Assembly: GCA_023247135.1 (NCBI GenBank)
Contig: JAHFHB010000012.1
Coordinates: 1 to 15,132 of the forward strand
Source of the DNA: Candidatus Omnitrophota bacterium
GTDB lineage: Bacteria; Omnitrophota; Omnitrophia; Omnitrophales; Aquincolibacteriaceae
Direction: 5' to 3'
DNA length: 15,132 nt
The translations under genes and the position numbers were made by a program. The notes under the pieces are model-generated. The model saw nothing but the letters and a program-made list of their open reading frames with translations. It made no database searches and was not told the DNA's origin. Below are positions 6,120 through 13,600 of this stretch, piece after piece. Numbering within the stretch: position 1 is the stretch's first letter; each line of letters begins with the position of its first letter.

Positions 6120-7493
6120 ATGCCGCAAAAACTTAAAGGGAAAACCAGGAAAGCCTCTGCCGCCAGGACCGTGAAAAAAGAACCGGTTGGGGCGGAGAAC
6201 CGCCTTATTTCCATTCGTATCCCTGAGAATGTCATCGAAGAACTGCGCAAGGTGGCCGGCCAAAAGGGTGATGCGGGCTATCAGCAGTTGATCAAGTCTT
6301 ACATCAGTAAGGGGCTTGTCGAGGAGAACCCCGAAGGAATGTTTGACGCAGACCGCCAACCCTCCGTGCTGGATGAAACGCTTGAAAAAATCGGCGTGCC
6401 GGTGGCGGCGATCCGCAAGCAGGAGCGCGACAACGTGGAGAAACTGGCGGAGTCCAAGGTCATCGCCGAAGACATCCGTAACCTGGCGCGCAATCTGAAA
6501 CCCTTCCATAAGGCGTTTGCCGGCAAAACTTTTTTAATCACCGGCGCGTTTGGCTTTTTGGGGCGTTACATGGTGCATTTGCTCAAGCACCTGAATGAGG
6601 AAGTGCTTAAGACGCCGGCGCGTGCGCTTCTTCTGGATAATTTCGTGACGGGTTATCAACAGCAAGTGATTTCGGATAAAAACCTGTCCTTTCACCGCCA
6701 TGATGTGATCAAGCCTTTCGAAACGGATGAGGAGATCGACTACATCATCCATGCCGCCGGGATTGCCTCGCCCGTCTATTACACCAAGTACCCGATTGAA
6801 ACGATGGATGTGGGCACGATCGGAACGCGCAATATGCTGGAGCTGGCTTACAAGAAGCGCGTGAAGAGTTTTATTTTCATGAGCTCCAGTGAAGTTTACG
6901 GAGATCCCGACCCCAAATGCGTGCCGACGCCCGAAACCTATCACGGCAATGTGTCGATTACGGGGCCGCGCTCGTGTTACGACGAATCCAAGCGTTTTGG
7001 CGAAACCATGTCACTGGCTTTTTGGCGTGTTTACAATGTGCCCGTCAAAATCATACGGCCGTTCAATGTGTACGGGCCCGGTATCCGGCCGGATGATTTT
7101 CGTGTACTGCCCAATTTTATCGAACATGCCCTGCGTAAAGAGCCTCTGCCGATTCACGGGCATGGCCGCAATACGCGTTCCTTTTGCTACATCAACGATG
7201 AGATCGAAGCGATTTTCCGGCTCTTGTTCTCGGAAGAAAACGGAGAATCGTTCAATGTGGGAACGCCTGGCCCTGAAGTTTCAGTGCGCGATCTCGCGCT
7301 GATGGTTGCCAAAGCTATGCCTCACGCTGTGGAAGTCGTCAACATTGATCCGCCGCACGCCGTTTATGCGACTTCGGATCCCAAGCGGCGCTGTCCGGAC
7401 ATTTCGAAGCTGATCGCGCGCACAGGTTTCAAACCGCGCTATAGTTTGGCCGAAGGCCTGACCCGGACCATCCGCTGGTTTTGCGGAGAATGA
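6120..7493 (+). CDS. Ribbon-helix-helix-like domain fused to a UDP-glucuronate-decarboxylase-like NAD-dependent sugar epimerase/dehydratase
   Basis: The 457-residue product has three parts. Residues 1-27 are a basic tail. Residues 28-69 fit a ribbon-helix-helix (CopG/BrnA-antitoxin-like) DNA-binding fold: strand L-I-S-I-R-I-P, helix E-N-V-I-E-E-L-R-K-V, turn, then helix G-Y-Q-Q-L-I-K-S-Y-I. Residues 70-130 are a charged helical linker. Residues 132-457 are an extended SDR sugar enzyme with the NAD motif T-G-A-F-G-F-L-G (141-148), S-S-S-E-V-Y-G (255-261) and catalytic Y287-x-x-x-K291 within G-P-R-S-C-Y-D-E-S-K-R. These most resemble UDP-glucuronate decarboxylases, which make UDP-xylose, though a related 4,6-dehydratase or epimerase activity is possible. 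A GGGGTG Shine-Dalgarno lies before the ATG at 6120. No internal stop or good internal start separates the domains, so the fusion looks genuine. The enzyme family is certain; the DNA-binding domain is probable. Confidence 0.88.
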   Translation: MPQKLKGKTRKASAARTVKKEPVGAENRLISIRIPENVIEELRKVAGQKGDAGYQQLIKSYISKGLVEENPEGMFDADRQPSVLDETLEKIGVPVAAIRKQERDNVEKLAESKVIAEDIRNLARNLKPFHKAFAGKTFLITGAFGFLGRYMVHLLKHLNEEVLKTPARALLLDNFVTGYQQQVISDKNLSFHRHDVIKPFETDEEIDYIIHAAGIASPVYYTKYPIETMDVGTIGTRNMLELAYKKRVKSFIFMSSSEVYGDPDPKCVPTPETYHGNVSITGPRSCYDESKRFGETMSLAFWRVYNVPVKIIRPFNVYGPGIRPDDFRVLPNFIEHALRKEPLPIHGHGRNTRSFCYINDEIEAIFRLLFSEENGESFNVGTPGPEVSVRDLALMVAKAMPHAVEVVNIDPPHAVYATSDPKRRCPDISKLIARTGFKPRYSLAEGLTRTIRWFCGE

Positions 7494-7514
7494 CGCGCCG
7501 GTAACACCGGCGCG
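7494..7514. terminator. Perfect 9-bp hairpin immediately after the fusion gene
   Basis: CGCGCCGGT (7494-7502) pairs with ACCGGCGCG (7506-7514) around an AAC loop, starting at the base after the TGA stop. The stem is very GC-rich but no run of T follows, so it may be a weak or factor-assisted terminator, or an mRNA 3'-end stabiliser. The same three-base AAC loop occurs in the 60-bp repeats downstream. Confidence 0.45.
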
Positions 7515-7541
7515 CATGAACCGTCCGTGCCTCCGGCAGGG

Positions 7542-7673
7542 GCGGTGAGTGACTCGCTGCTAACAGCAGCGGTCACGACCTGTACTTTTCTCCTGAAAAG
7601 TGCGGTGAGTGACTCGCTGCTAACAGCAGCGGTCACGACCTGTACTTTTCTCCTGAAAAGTGCGGTGAGTGAC
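7542..7673. repeat. 60-bp tandem repeat, two full copies and a 12-bp partial third
   Basis: Two identical 60-bp units occupy 7542-7601 and 7602-7661, and GCGGTGAGTGAC at 7662-7673 starts a third. Each unit can form two hairpins. In the first copy one joins GTGAC+CGCTGCT (7549-7561, one bulged T) with AGCAGCG+GTCAC (7565-7576) around an AAC loop. The other joins ACTTTTC (7584-7590) with GAAAAGT (7595-7601). The 27 bases between the 7494-7514 hairpin and this array contain a small TGCC/GGCA hairpin and may be a decayed unit. A minus-strand open frame across this array merely translates the 60-bp period and is not a gene. Confidence 0.92.
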
Positions 7674-7697
7674 ACAAAATAACGAAAGGGAATTTTT

Positions 7698-8117
7698 ATG
7701 GAACTCGAAACTGTCCGTCACATTGATCCTGCTTTCGTGGATGCCCGCGGAGAAATTCATAATCTTTTTGAGGGCCAAATCGGCCATGTGGCCCTGATCA
7801 CTTCCAAAAAAGGCAGTGTGCGCGCCAACCACTACCACAAGCAGGACCTGCAGTACATTTACCTGGTCAGCGGAGCCTACGAAAGCTATTCCTGCCCGAT
7901 CGAGGATCCGGATGACGTCTTGAAAATTGATGTGAAACCGGGTGATATCGTCAAGACGCCGCCCCTGGTGGCACATGCCCAGAAGTTTACCGAGGACTCA
8001 GTATTTCTGGCTTTTTCCACGCGCCTGCGTGAAGAGGGAAAATATGAGGATGACACACTTGCGTTTCCCGTCATCCAGGGTTACCTCAACAAAGTCCTTA
8101 AATTGGGCAAGAGCTGA
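7698..8117 (+). CDS. Cupin-fold sugar-modifying protein (RmlC/FdtA/WxcM-like)
   Basis: A 139-residue single-domain cupin. The first cupin motif holds H45-Y-H47 and a following Gln-rich stretch (K-Q-D-L-Q-Y-I-Y-L-V-S-G). The second contains P-G-D-I-V-K-T-P-P-L-V-A-H, with H93 as the likely third ligand. The start D-A-R-G-E-I-H-N-L resembles the D-x-R-G opening of dTDP-sugar 3,5-epimerases and 3,4-ketoisomerases (RmlC, FdtA, WxcM). An exact activity cannot be assigned; an isomerase or epimerase acting on a 4-keto nucleotide sugar fits the neighbours. An AAGGG Shine-Dalgarno precedes the ATG at 7698. It lies between the sugar-enzyme fusion and an SDR oxidoreductase on the same strand, separated from both by hairpin repeats. 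Confidence 0.8.
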   Translation: MELETVRHIDPAFVDARGEIHNLFEGQIGHVALITSKKGSVRANHYHKQDLQYIYLVSGAYESYSCPIEDPDDVLKIDVKPGDIVKTPPLVAHAQKFTEDSVFLAFSTRLREEGKYEDDTLAFPVIQGYLNKVLKLGKS

Positions 8118-8125
8118 AACCAATT

Positions 8126-8187
8126 TTGTAGGGGCCGGTTCTAAACCGGCCCTTTGATTTGGGCGGGTTATGAACCCGCCCCTACAA
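8126..8187. repeat. 62-bp double-hairpin palindromic repeat
   Basis: The ends TTGTAGGGG (8126-8134) and CCCCTACAA (8179-8187) are exact inverted repeats. Inside are two further hairpins: GGGCCGGTT/AACCGGCCC around CTA, and GGGCGGGTT/AACCCGCCC around ATG. The whole could fold as a three-way junction. It fills the gap between the cupin and the SDR gene and could attenuate read-through. It resembles the TAGGGGCGGGTT-type intergenic repeats seen in many metagenomic genomes, and carries no transposase. Confidence 0.9.
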
Positions 8188-8200
8188 TTCAATAAAAAAC

Positions 8201-8932
8201 ATGAATATTGAATCCGTATTAATCACCGGCGCAAGCCGGGGCCTGGGGCTGGCTTTAACGGAGAGATTCGCAGCCGCGGGCGTGCGCGTTTTCGCGGTCA
8301 GCCGCACGCAGCGGCACTGGAAACAGGCACTGGCACGGATTCAAAATAAAGAACTTGTCACCTGGCTTGCCTGCGATGTCACGGATGAAAGCGCCGTCAA
8401 GGCGCTTTTTCAAAAAATCTCACGGCAAGCTCCGCTCAGCCTGGTCATTAACAATGCCGGATATGGCGGCCGCCTTGAAACCATCGATAAGACTCCGGCC
8501 GAAGAGTTCGATCGCCACATAACTCAGAATCTGCGCAGTGTTTTTCTTGTGACCAAATACGCGCTGAGAACGTTCAAAAAAGAAGGCCGCGGACAGTTGA
8601 TCAACATTTCCTCCATGGCTGGAACGCGCGCGGTCCCGAAACTGGCCGCTTATTCAGCCGCCAAGTTCGGCGTGATCGCTCTGACTCAGGCCGCGGTCAA
8701 GGAAAATGCAGATTCCAAGTTTTGGGCCGTGACCGTTTGTCCGGGCGGCATGAATACGGAAATGCGCCGCGGCCTTTTCGGCGCCGAAGATGCTGCGAAG
8801 CAGCAAAGCCCCGAATTCGTCGCGGACAAAATTATTGAAATCGTCGATGGAAAACTTCCCGTGGACAATGGCGCCGCGATCATGATCCGGTACGGGAAAA
8901 TCAGCGCAATTACGCCGCTGCCTGGAATGTGA
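8201..8932 (+). CDS. Short-chain dehydrogenase/reductase (classical SDR)
   Basis: A 243-residue NAD(P)-dependent oxidoreductase. The cofactor motif T-G-A-S-R-G-L-G is at residues 9-16 and N-N-A-G at 84-87. The catalytic residues are S138 in N-I-S-S-M-A-G, Y151 and K155 in Y-S-A-A-K, and probably N110. The P-G-G-M-N-T-E-M segment after the active site is typical of the family. The substrate is not evident from the sequence; within this cluster it may reduce a keto-sugar or an acyl/keto group, but related SDRs are functionally very diverse. The ATG at 8201 has no recognisable Shine-Dalgarno and lies 13 bp after the palindromic repeat 8126-8187, so translation may be weak or structure-dependent. 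Length and motifs are complete. Confidence 0.9.
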   Translation: MNIESVLITGASRGLGLALTERFAAAGVRVFAVSRTQRHWKQALARIQNKELVTWLACDVTDESAVKALFQKISRQAPLSLVINNAGYGGRLETIDKTPAEEFDRHITQNLRSVFLVTKYALRTFKKEGRGQLINISSMAGTRAVPKLAAYSAAKFGVIALTQAAVKENADSKFWAVTVCPGGMNTEMRRGLFGAEDAAKQQSPEFVADKIIEIVDGKLPVDNGAAIMIRYGKISAITPLPGM

Positions 8933-8950
8933 GCCGCATGACAAACTATT

Positions 8951-9008
8951 GCAGAAGGTGCCAGGTACCCTCACGAATTCCCCGGTGAGGGTACCTGGCA
9001 CCTTCTGC
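8951..9008. repeat. REP-like long palindrome, copy 1
   Basis: Two perfect 24-bp arms, 8951-8974 (beginning GCAGAAGGTGCCAGG) and 8985-9008, flank the 10-base loop GAATTCCCCG. The same element recurs at 10584-10635 with the loop in the opposite orientation. The core AGGTGCCAGGTACC resembles REP-type repeats that in other genomes are associated with Y1 (REP-associated) transposases, but none is present in this window. It ends 12 bp before the methyltransferase start. Confidence 0.92.
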
Positions 9009-9020
9009 GTGAAAGAAATT

Positions 9021-10304
9021 ATGCTCGATTACAAAAAATCCACTTGCCGCTACTGTGACGCGCCGCTGGCCGCGCCTTTCCTGGAGCTCGGCAGTATGCC
9101 GCTCGCCAATAATCTGCCGCGCAAAGAAGATTTGACGGTCCCTGAATTTGCCTGCCCGCTCTCTCTGGTTTTTTGCGAAAAATGCGGTTTAGTCCAGCTC
9201 TCGCATGTCGTCCCGCCGGAACTCATGTTCTCGCATTACCTTTATGTGAGCTCCACGACCAAAACTTTTCAGGAGCATTTCGCAGATTATGCCAAAGACG
9301 TGCGTGCGCGGCTCAAGGGCACGAGCCCGCTGGCGGTGGATCTTGGTAGTAACGACGGGCTTCTGCTGGCCTGCTACCAGCGCGAGGGCATGCGGATTTG
9401 CGGTGTGGACCCCGCAAAAAATCTCGCCGAAGAAGCCAATAAACAGGGGCTTACCACCCTGAATCATTTTTTTAATAAGGACTCTGTGGAGGAGATTTTA
9501 AAAAGGTTCGGCCCGGCAAGCGTTGTGAGCGGTAACAACGTTTTCGCGCATATCGATGACATCCAGAGCGTGCTGAAAAATGTTTTTAACCTTCTGACGG
9601 ACGATGGGTTTTTCGTCATCGAGTTTCCTTATCTGGGGACGATGCTGGATGAACTCTTGTTTGACATGACGTATCACGAGCACCTGTCCTATATCGGGGT
9701 AACACCTCTGACATTTGTGGCCGAGCGTTTCGGTTTTCAGATTTTTGACATCCGCGAAGTTTCATCGCACGGCGGCTCGCTGCGGGTATTTATGCAAAAA
9801 CAAAAAGGGCGCCGGCCGGTGGCCGCAGTGGTGGGAAAATTTTTAGAACGCGAGAAAAAAGAAAAACATGCCGAGCTTGCAACCTATCAGGCGTTTGCTG
9901 CGAAAGTTTTAAAAGTAAAAGAGGATTTTACGGCGCTCATCCGCCGCCTCAAACACGAGGGCAAATCCATTTGCGGCTATGGCGCCCCGGCCAAAGCCAG
10001 TACGCTTTGTAATTTTTACGGGATGACCCCCAAGGATCTGGATTATGTCGTGGACGATAACCCGCTTAAACAGGGCCGTTTTATTCCGGGGGCGCATATT
10101 CCGATTGTTCCCAGCAGTCATTTGAATGAAGCGCCTGCGGATTACGTTGTGATCTTCGCCTGGAATTTTGCCCGTGAAATCATCAAAAAAATCAGCCATC
10201 TGGAAGAACGCGGCACAAAATTCCTCGTGCCGCTTTTTAATCCCAAACACGCCCTGCCTGGCGAAAACCCCTTTCTGATCGCCTCCGAAAAAGCCCGCGC
10301 CTAA
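9021..10304 (+). CDS. Nucleotide-sugar C-methyltransferase (TylCIII/NovU-like, SAM-dependent)
   Basis: A 427-residue three-part enzyme. The N-terminal zinc-binding domain has C9-x-x-C12 and C52-x-x-C55. The central SAM-binding domain has V-D-L-G-S-N-D-G (106-113), G-V-D-P (128-131) and the catalytic-type Y218-H-E-H221 in T-Y-H-E-H-L-S-Y. The C-terminal domain starts G-Y-G-A-P-A-K-A-S-T (319-328), as in TylCIII, NovU and TcaB9. Such enzymes add a methyl group to carbon 3 or 5 of a keto-deoxy sugar bound to a nucleotide; the exact sugar here is unknown. I chose the ATG at 9021, because the upstream in-frame extension to 8949 only translates the palindromic repeat and has no Cys-motif homology. 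Ribosome binding is weak (GAAAGAAA). The gene is flanked by inverted copies of the REP-like palindrome. Confidence 0.9.
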   Translation: MLDYKKSTCRYCDAPLAAPFLELGSMPLANNLPRKEDLTVPEFACPLSLVFCEKCGLVQLSHVVPPELMFSHYLYVSSTTKTFQEHFADYAKDVRARLKGTSPLAVDLGSNDGLLLACYQREGMRICGVDPAKNLAEEANKQGLTTLNHFFNKDSVEEILKRFGPASVVSGNNVFAHIDDIQSVLKNVFNLLTDDGFFVIEFPYLGTMLDELLFDMTYHEHLSYIGVTPLTFVAERFGFQIFDIREVSSHGGSLRVFMQKQKGRRPVAAVVGKFLEREKKEKHAELATYQAFAAKVLKVKEDFTALIRRLKHEGKSICGYGAPAKASTLCNFYGMTPKDLDYVVDDNPLKQGRFIPGAHIPIVPSSHLNEAPADYVVIFAWNFAREIIKKISHLEERGTKFLVPLFNPKHALPGENPFLIASEKARA

Positions 10305-10314
10305 ATTAGTGTTG

Positions 10315-10371
10315 CGTCATTCCCGCGGAAGCGGGAATCCATGGATCCTCCGGTCAAGCCGGAGGATGACG
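10315..10371. repeat. CGTCATTCCCGC-type palindromic repeat
   Basis: A 57-bp element bounded by CGTCAT (10315-10320) and ATGACG (10366-10371). It contains two hairpins: ATTCCCGC/GCGGGAAT around GGAA (10319-10338), and CCTCCGG/CCGGAGG around TCAAG (10347-10365). It starts 10 bp after the methyltransferase stop and could act as a transcription stop or mRNA end. It is similar in design to the 5844-5942 element but different in sequence. Confidence 0.88.
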
Positions 10372-10583
10372 AGAGGAGACTGCAGAGTTTCCGTATGTCT
10401 ATAATCTGCTTAACCCATTCGTTTTAAACAAGATAGAACTGCCTGAGAGCCCTCATCTTATCCGCTCGAAATGTGTTTGCATTGAATAGCAATAACTAGC
10501 TTTTGTATTCGCAAGCTCTTTATTTAGAACTTTTATATGTTATCTTTTATTCGTAAGCGGTTAAACCGTCTTGCGCCAGGCAG
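10372..10583 (+). other. AT-rich intergenic spacer, possible promoter
   Basis: This stretch holds no convincing gene and is clearly more AT-rich than its surroundings. A perfect -10-like TATAAT lies at 10400-10405, but no good -35 box sits 16-18 bp upstream. Several other -10-like sequences occur around 10535-10550. It probably contains the promoter of the giant gene beginning at 10689, though the position cannot be fixed by eye. Confidence 0.35.
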
Positions 10584-10662
10584 GAAGGTGCCAGGTACCC
10601 TCACCGGGGAATTCGTGAGGGTACCTGGCACCTTCTAAATGGCACCTTCTAAACCTTCTAAA
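10584..10662. repeat. REP-like long palindrome, copy 2, with 14-bp tail repeats
   Basis: Perfect 21-bp arms at 10584-10604 and 10615-10635 flank the loop CGGGGAATTC, which is the exact reverse complement of the loop in copy 1 (8951-9008). The 3' end is followed by a 14-bp direct repeat, TGGCACCTTCTAAA, at 10626-10639 and 10640-10653, and a partial third copy to 10662. This looks like slippage or a nested partial insertion at the element's end. Confidence 0.92.
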
Positions 10663-10688
10663 GTAAAAAAGACGGCAGACAGGAGTGA

Positions 10689-13600
10689 ATGCTGATCGTG
10701 CAAAGAATAAACAGCATCAAAAAAACTACTGAAAAAACCGCACGGCGCTGGACGGCTTTTTTAACGTGTGTTGCCTTCACGTTCACGCTGGGATTTTTCC
10801 CCGCTAAATCCGCTCACGCAGCTGAGATTTCTCCCGCAGCACCTGTGACGCTCCCCGCAGATTTTTCGACCGTACTTATTCCTGCGGAGCTTGGCAAGAT
10901 CGACGATTATTTTACGGGCAGTTCCAAAGAGCGCGTGATCGTGGTGCAAGACGCGCATGCCATTCCCGATGCCCAGCGTAGTATTCGCAAAGCCATTCTC
11001 TATTTTTACAAACAATACGGTGTGAACCTGATTGCGCTCGAGGGCGCCTCGACCCCGCTCGATGCGCGCATGCTCAAAAGTTTTCCGGATAAAGACCGCC
11101 TGAATAAAGTGCTGGGCGAGTATTTCGACCAGGGCGAGTTGGCCGGCGGTACGGCCGCCGCCATTTCAGGCATCAAGAATGAAGACAATTCCGCGGCTGG
11201 GTCGCACCTGAATTTTCAGGGCATGGAAGATTGGCCGGTTTACGAAGAGGCGCTCGGGCTTTATCTTGCGGCCATGCAAAAAGAAGCTGAGGTTTTTGCC
11301 GCGCTGGCGCCGCTCAAAACACAGCTTGAGGCCGACAAGCAAGCGCATTACTCTGCATCCCTGAAAACCGTGGATAAAGCCCTGCTTGATTTTCGGGCGA
11401 ATCAGAATGATTTTCTTAAAACACTGGAAGTGCTGGCGGCCATCAAGGCCCCCGAACAAGGTTCGGAACTGGCGTTATTGCTGGAGCAGGGCAAGAAAGA
11501 CACGCCGGGCGGCGGAAAAGATTCGACTACGGAAGTGCGGGCTCTCGCAAACAAGGTTGAGAATTATTTTAAAACGGCTACATCTTCTGCAGAAACAAAG
11601 GCCTTACAAAGCGAATTCCAGAATAAAAAACAGCAATTTCAAACCTCGCAGATCAGCGCCGAAGCCTTTGCGCTGGTGATCAAAGACACCGCCGCTAAAG
11701 CTAAAATTGCGATTCAAGTCAGCGATCAACTGCTTGGGCTTGTGCGAAAAGAAAAGAGAGTCCGCGACATTGAGGGGATGAAAATTTTCGGCGACTTTGA
11801 ACGCTACGCCCAAAGCGTCAAAGCCGCGCTTTTCCAAAACGAGCAGGACCGCGAGCTGGACCGGCGCGACCGCCGCCTGTGGCTGGCTGAAAAAATGGCC
11901 AGGCTGGAAGTCAGCCATGAGGACTGGATGGAACTTCAGCAGATGCGCGAGGCCGGCAGCTGGAAAATCGACGGGCAAAAAATGACTTCGCTCGATGCGC
12001 TGTTTGAACCGCACTTTGAATTTTACGAAAACTCCGAAAAGCGCGACGAGATCTTCCTCAAAAATTTGAAAGCGCAAATGGATCAGGGGAAAACGGCTGG
12101 CCGCGCGGCCGTGATGGTGGCTGGCGGTTTTCATGCGCACGGACTTTGCAGCCTGCTGAAGACGAAGGGCATTTCGTATGCGCTGGTCATGCCCGCGATC
12201 AAGAACCTGCCGGCCGAGAGCAGCTACCGGGCGCAAATGCGCGGTAACTTTTCATGGAAAAAATATTTTGAAGTTGAAAATGGCAAGGTCAATTTGTACA
12301 ACGCCTTCATCCGCGGTACGCGCGACCGTCTGCTTGGAATTTCTGGCACATCCCCTTCCCTTCTGAAAAATTGGCGCGACCAAATCATCCGCGACCTTTC
12401 CGACGAAGGCCGCGTCGAGAAGGCGGGGGAATACACGCGCTTCATCGACGAACTCAGCGGCGATGAAAAAGAAAAAGCCATTCAAAAACGTCTGGCGCAG
12501 GTGGATAAATTCCTCGAAGACCTGAAGAAGCTGGATGCCCAGGGCCAATTCACCGCCCCCAACATCGCCAAACTCTTTCAGCCTTCTATGACGCAGACGC
12601 TGGTGGTTGCAAGTGCAAGTCCCGGAACGCCCGCGATTAGTGCAGCAAGTCTGGGCTTGTCGGGCAGCGGCGTGGCCGTTCCTGAAAATGTTGCGCTTCC
12701 CGCTCAGCCTGAAACATCCGGTGCCGAGACCGCCAACCCCGCCTCCGCCGCTGCTCCGGCGGGCAGGTCCGAAATGCGGGGCGGCGATACTGAGACGGTT
12801 GGCAGTATATTGAAAAATTTTTTCGCGACGAGAGCCACCATTTCGACAGATGAAGCTTTCAATGGTTTTGTTTCAAGACTTCATGAGGCCGCATTGAAGG
12901 ACCCGCAAGCCTTGGTGCGCGCCTGGGATGCACAAGCTAAAGCGGTTGCGGGACTAAAAAAAATTGATGCAGCGTGGTATGCGCGTGAACCTGCGGTGAC
13001 AACCGCTCTTTCTATTCTTATTCCCGCATCCAAAGGAATTAGTATTCCAGAAGCGAGTACGGCGATGCTTGCGCTGCTGCCCCAGTTTCTTGAGCATCCG
13101 AGAGTTCGGGAGTTTATTGCGTTGATCGCGGAGCAGGGAGGGTTTGCCGTTGCGGAGGCTCTTTTCCCCTATTTGAGTTCGCAGAAAGGCAGCCGGGAGG
13201 TGAGAGGATCAGTGATGCTTGCTTTTCAAACATTCGGGAAACAGGCATTGGAAATGCCTCATGGCAAAGTCCTAGATCCGGATTTTCAAGGAAGTATTGC
13301 CCCCATTCTTGGGTGGATCGGTGACCCCGCATCGTCGCCATACTTGAAGAAAGTTTACGAAGCCTATTCTCAAAGCACGGATGGCCGCGCTCTGGTTCTC
13401 CAGAGTTTTGGACACCTGGGGACAGCCTCAGATACTGATTTTATTTTACAAGCCCTTTCCACAGAGACGGATAAGAATCCGCGCAGTGCGGCATTTCAAG
13501 CGCTTGCTGAAACTTCTACTGAGAACGATTTGAGTCGGGTTTTGCCGCTTTTGGCAAGAGAGTTATCCGCTCGTGATAAGCCGACGGCTGAACAAATGGC

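Noticed and set aside
7542..7673. CRISPR array
   Set aside because: The units are contiguous 60-bp repeats with no unique spacers, and no cas genes are present.
7439..7675. Minus-strand open frame with a repeated 20-residue unit
   Set aside because: The unit is simply the translation of the 60-bp tandem DNA repeat, and the frame continues antisense into the sugar-enzyme gene; no start signal or homology.
8949..9020. N-terminal extension of the methyltransferase
   Set aside because: It translates the REP-like palindrome. The zinc-finger domain begins just after the ATG at 9021, as in the family.
12607..12813. Separate small plus-strand gene, and minus-strand frames at 11604, 13656, 14160 and 14578
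   Set aside because: All lie within the continuous giant-protein frame, which has consistent domains and linkers on its own strand.
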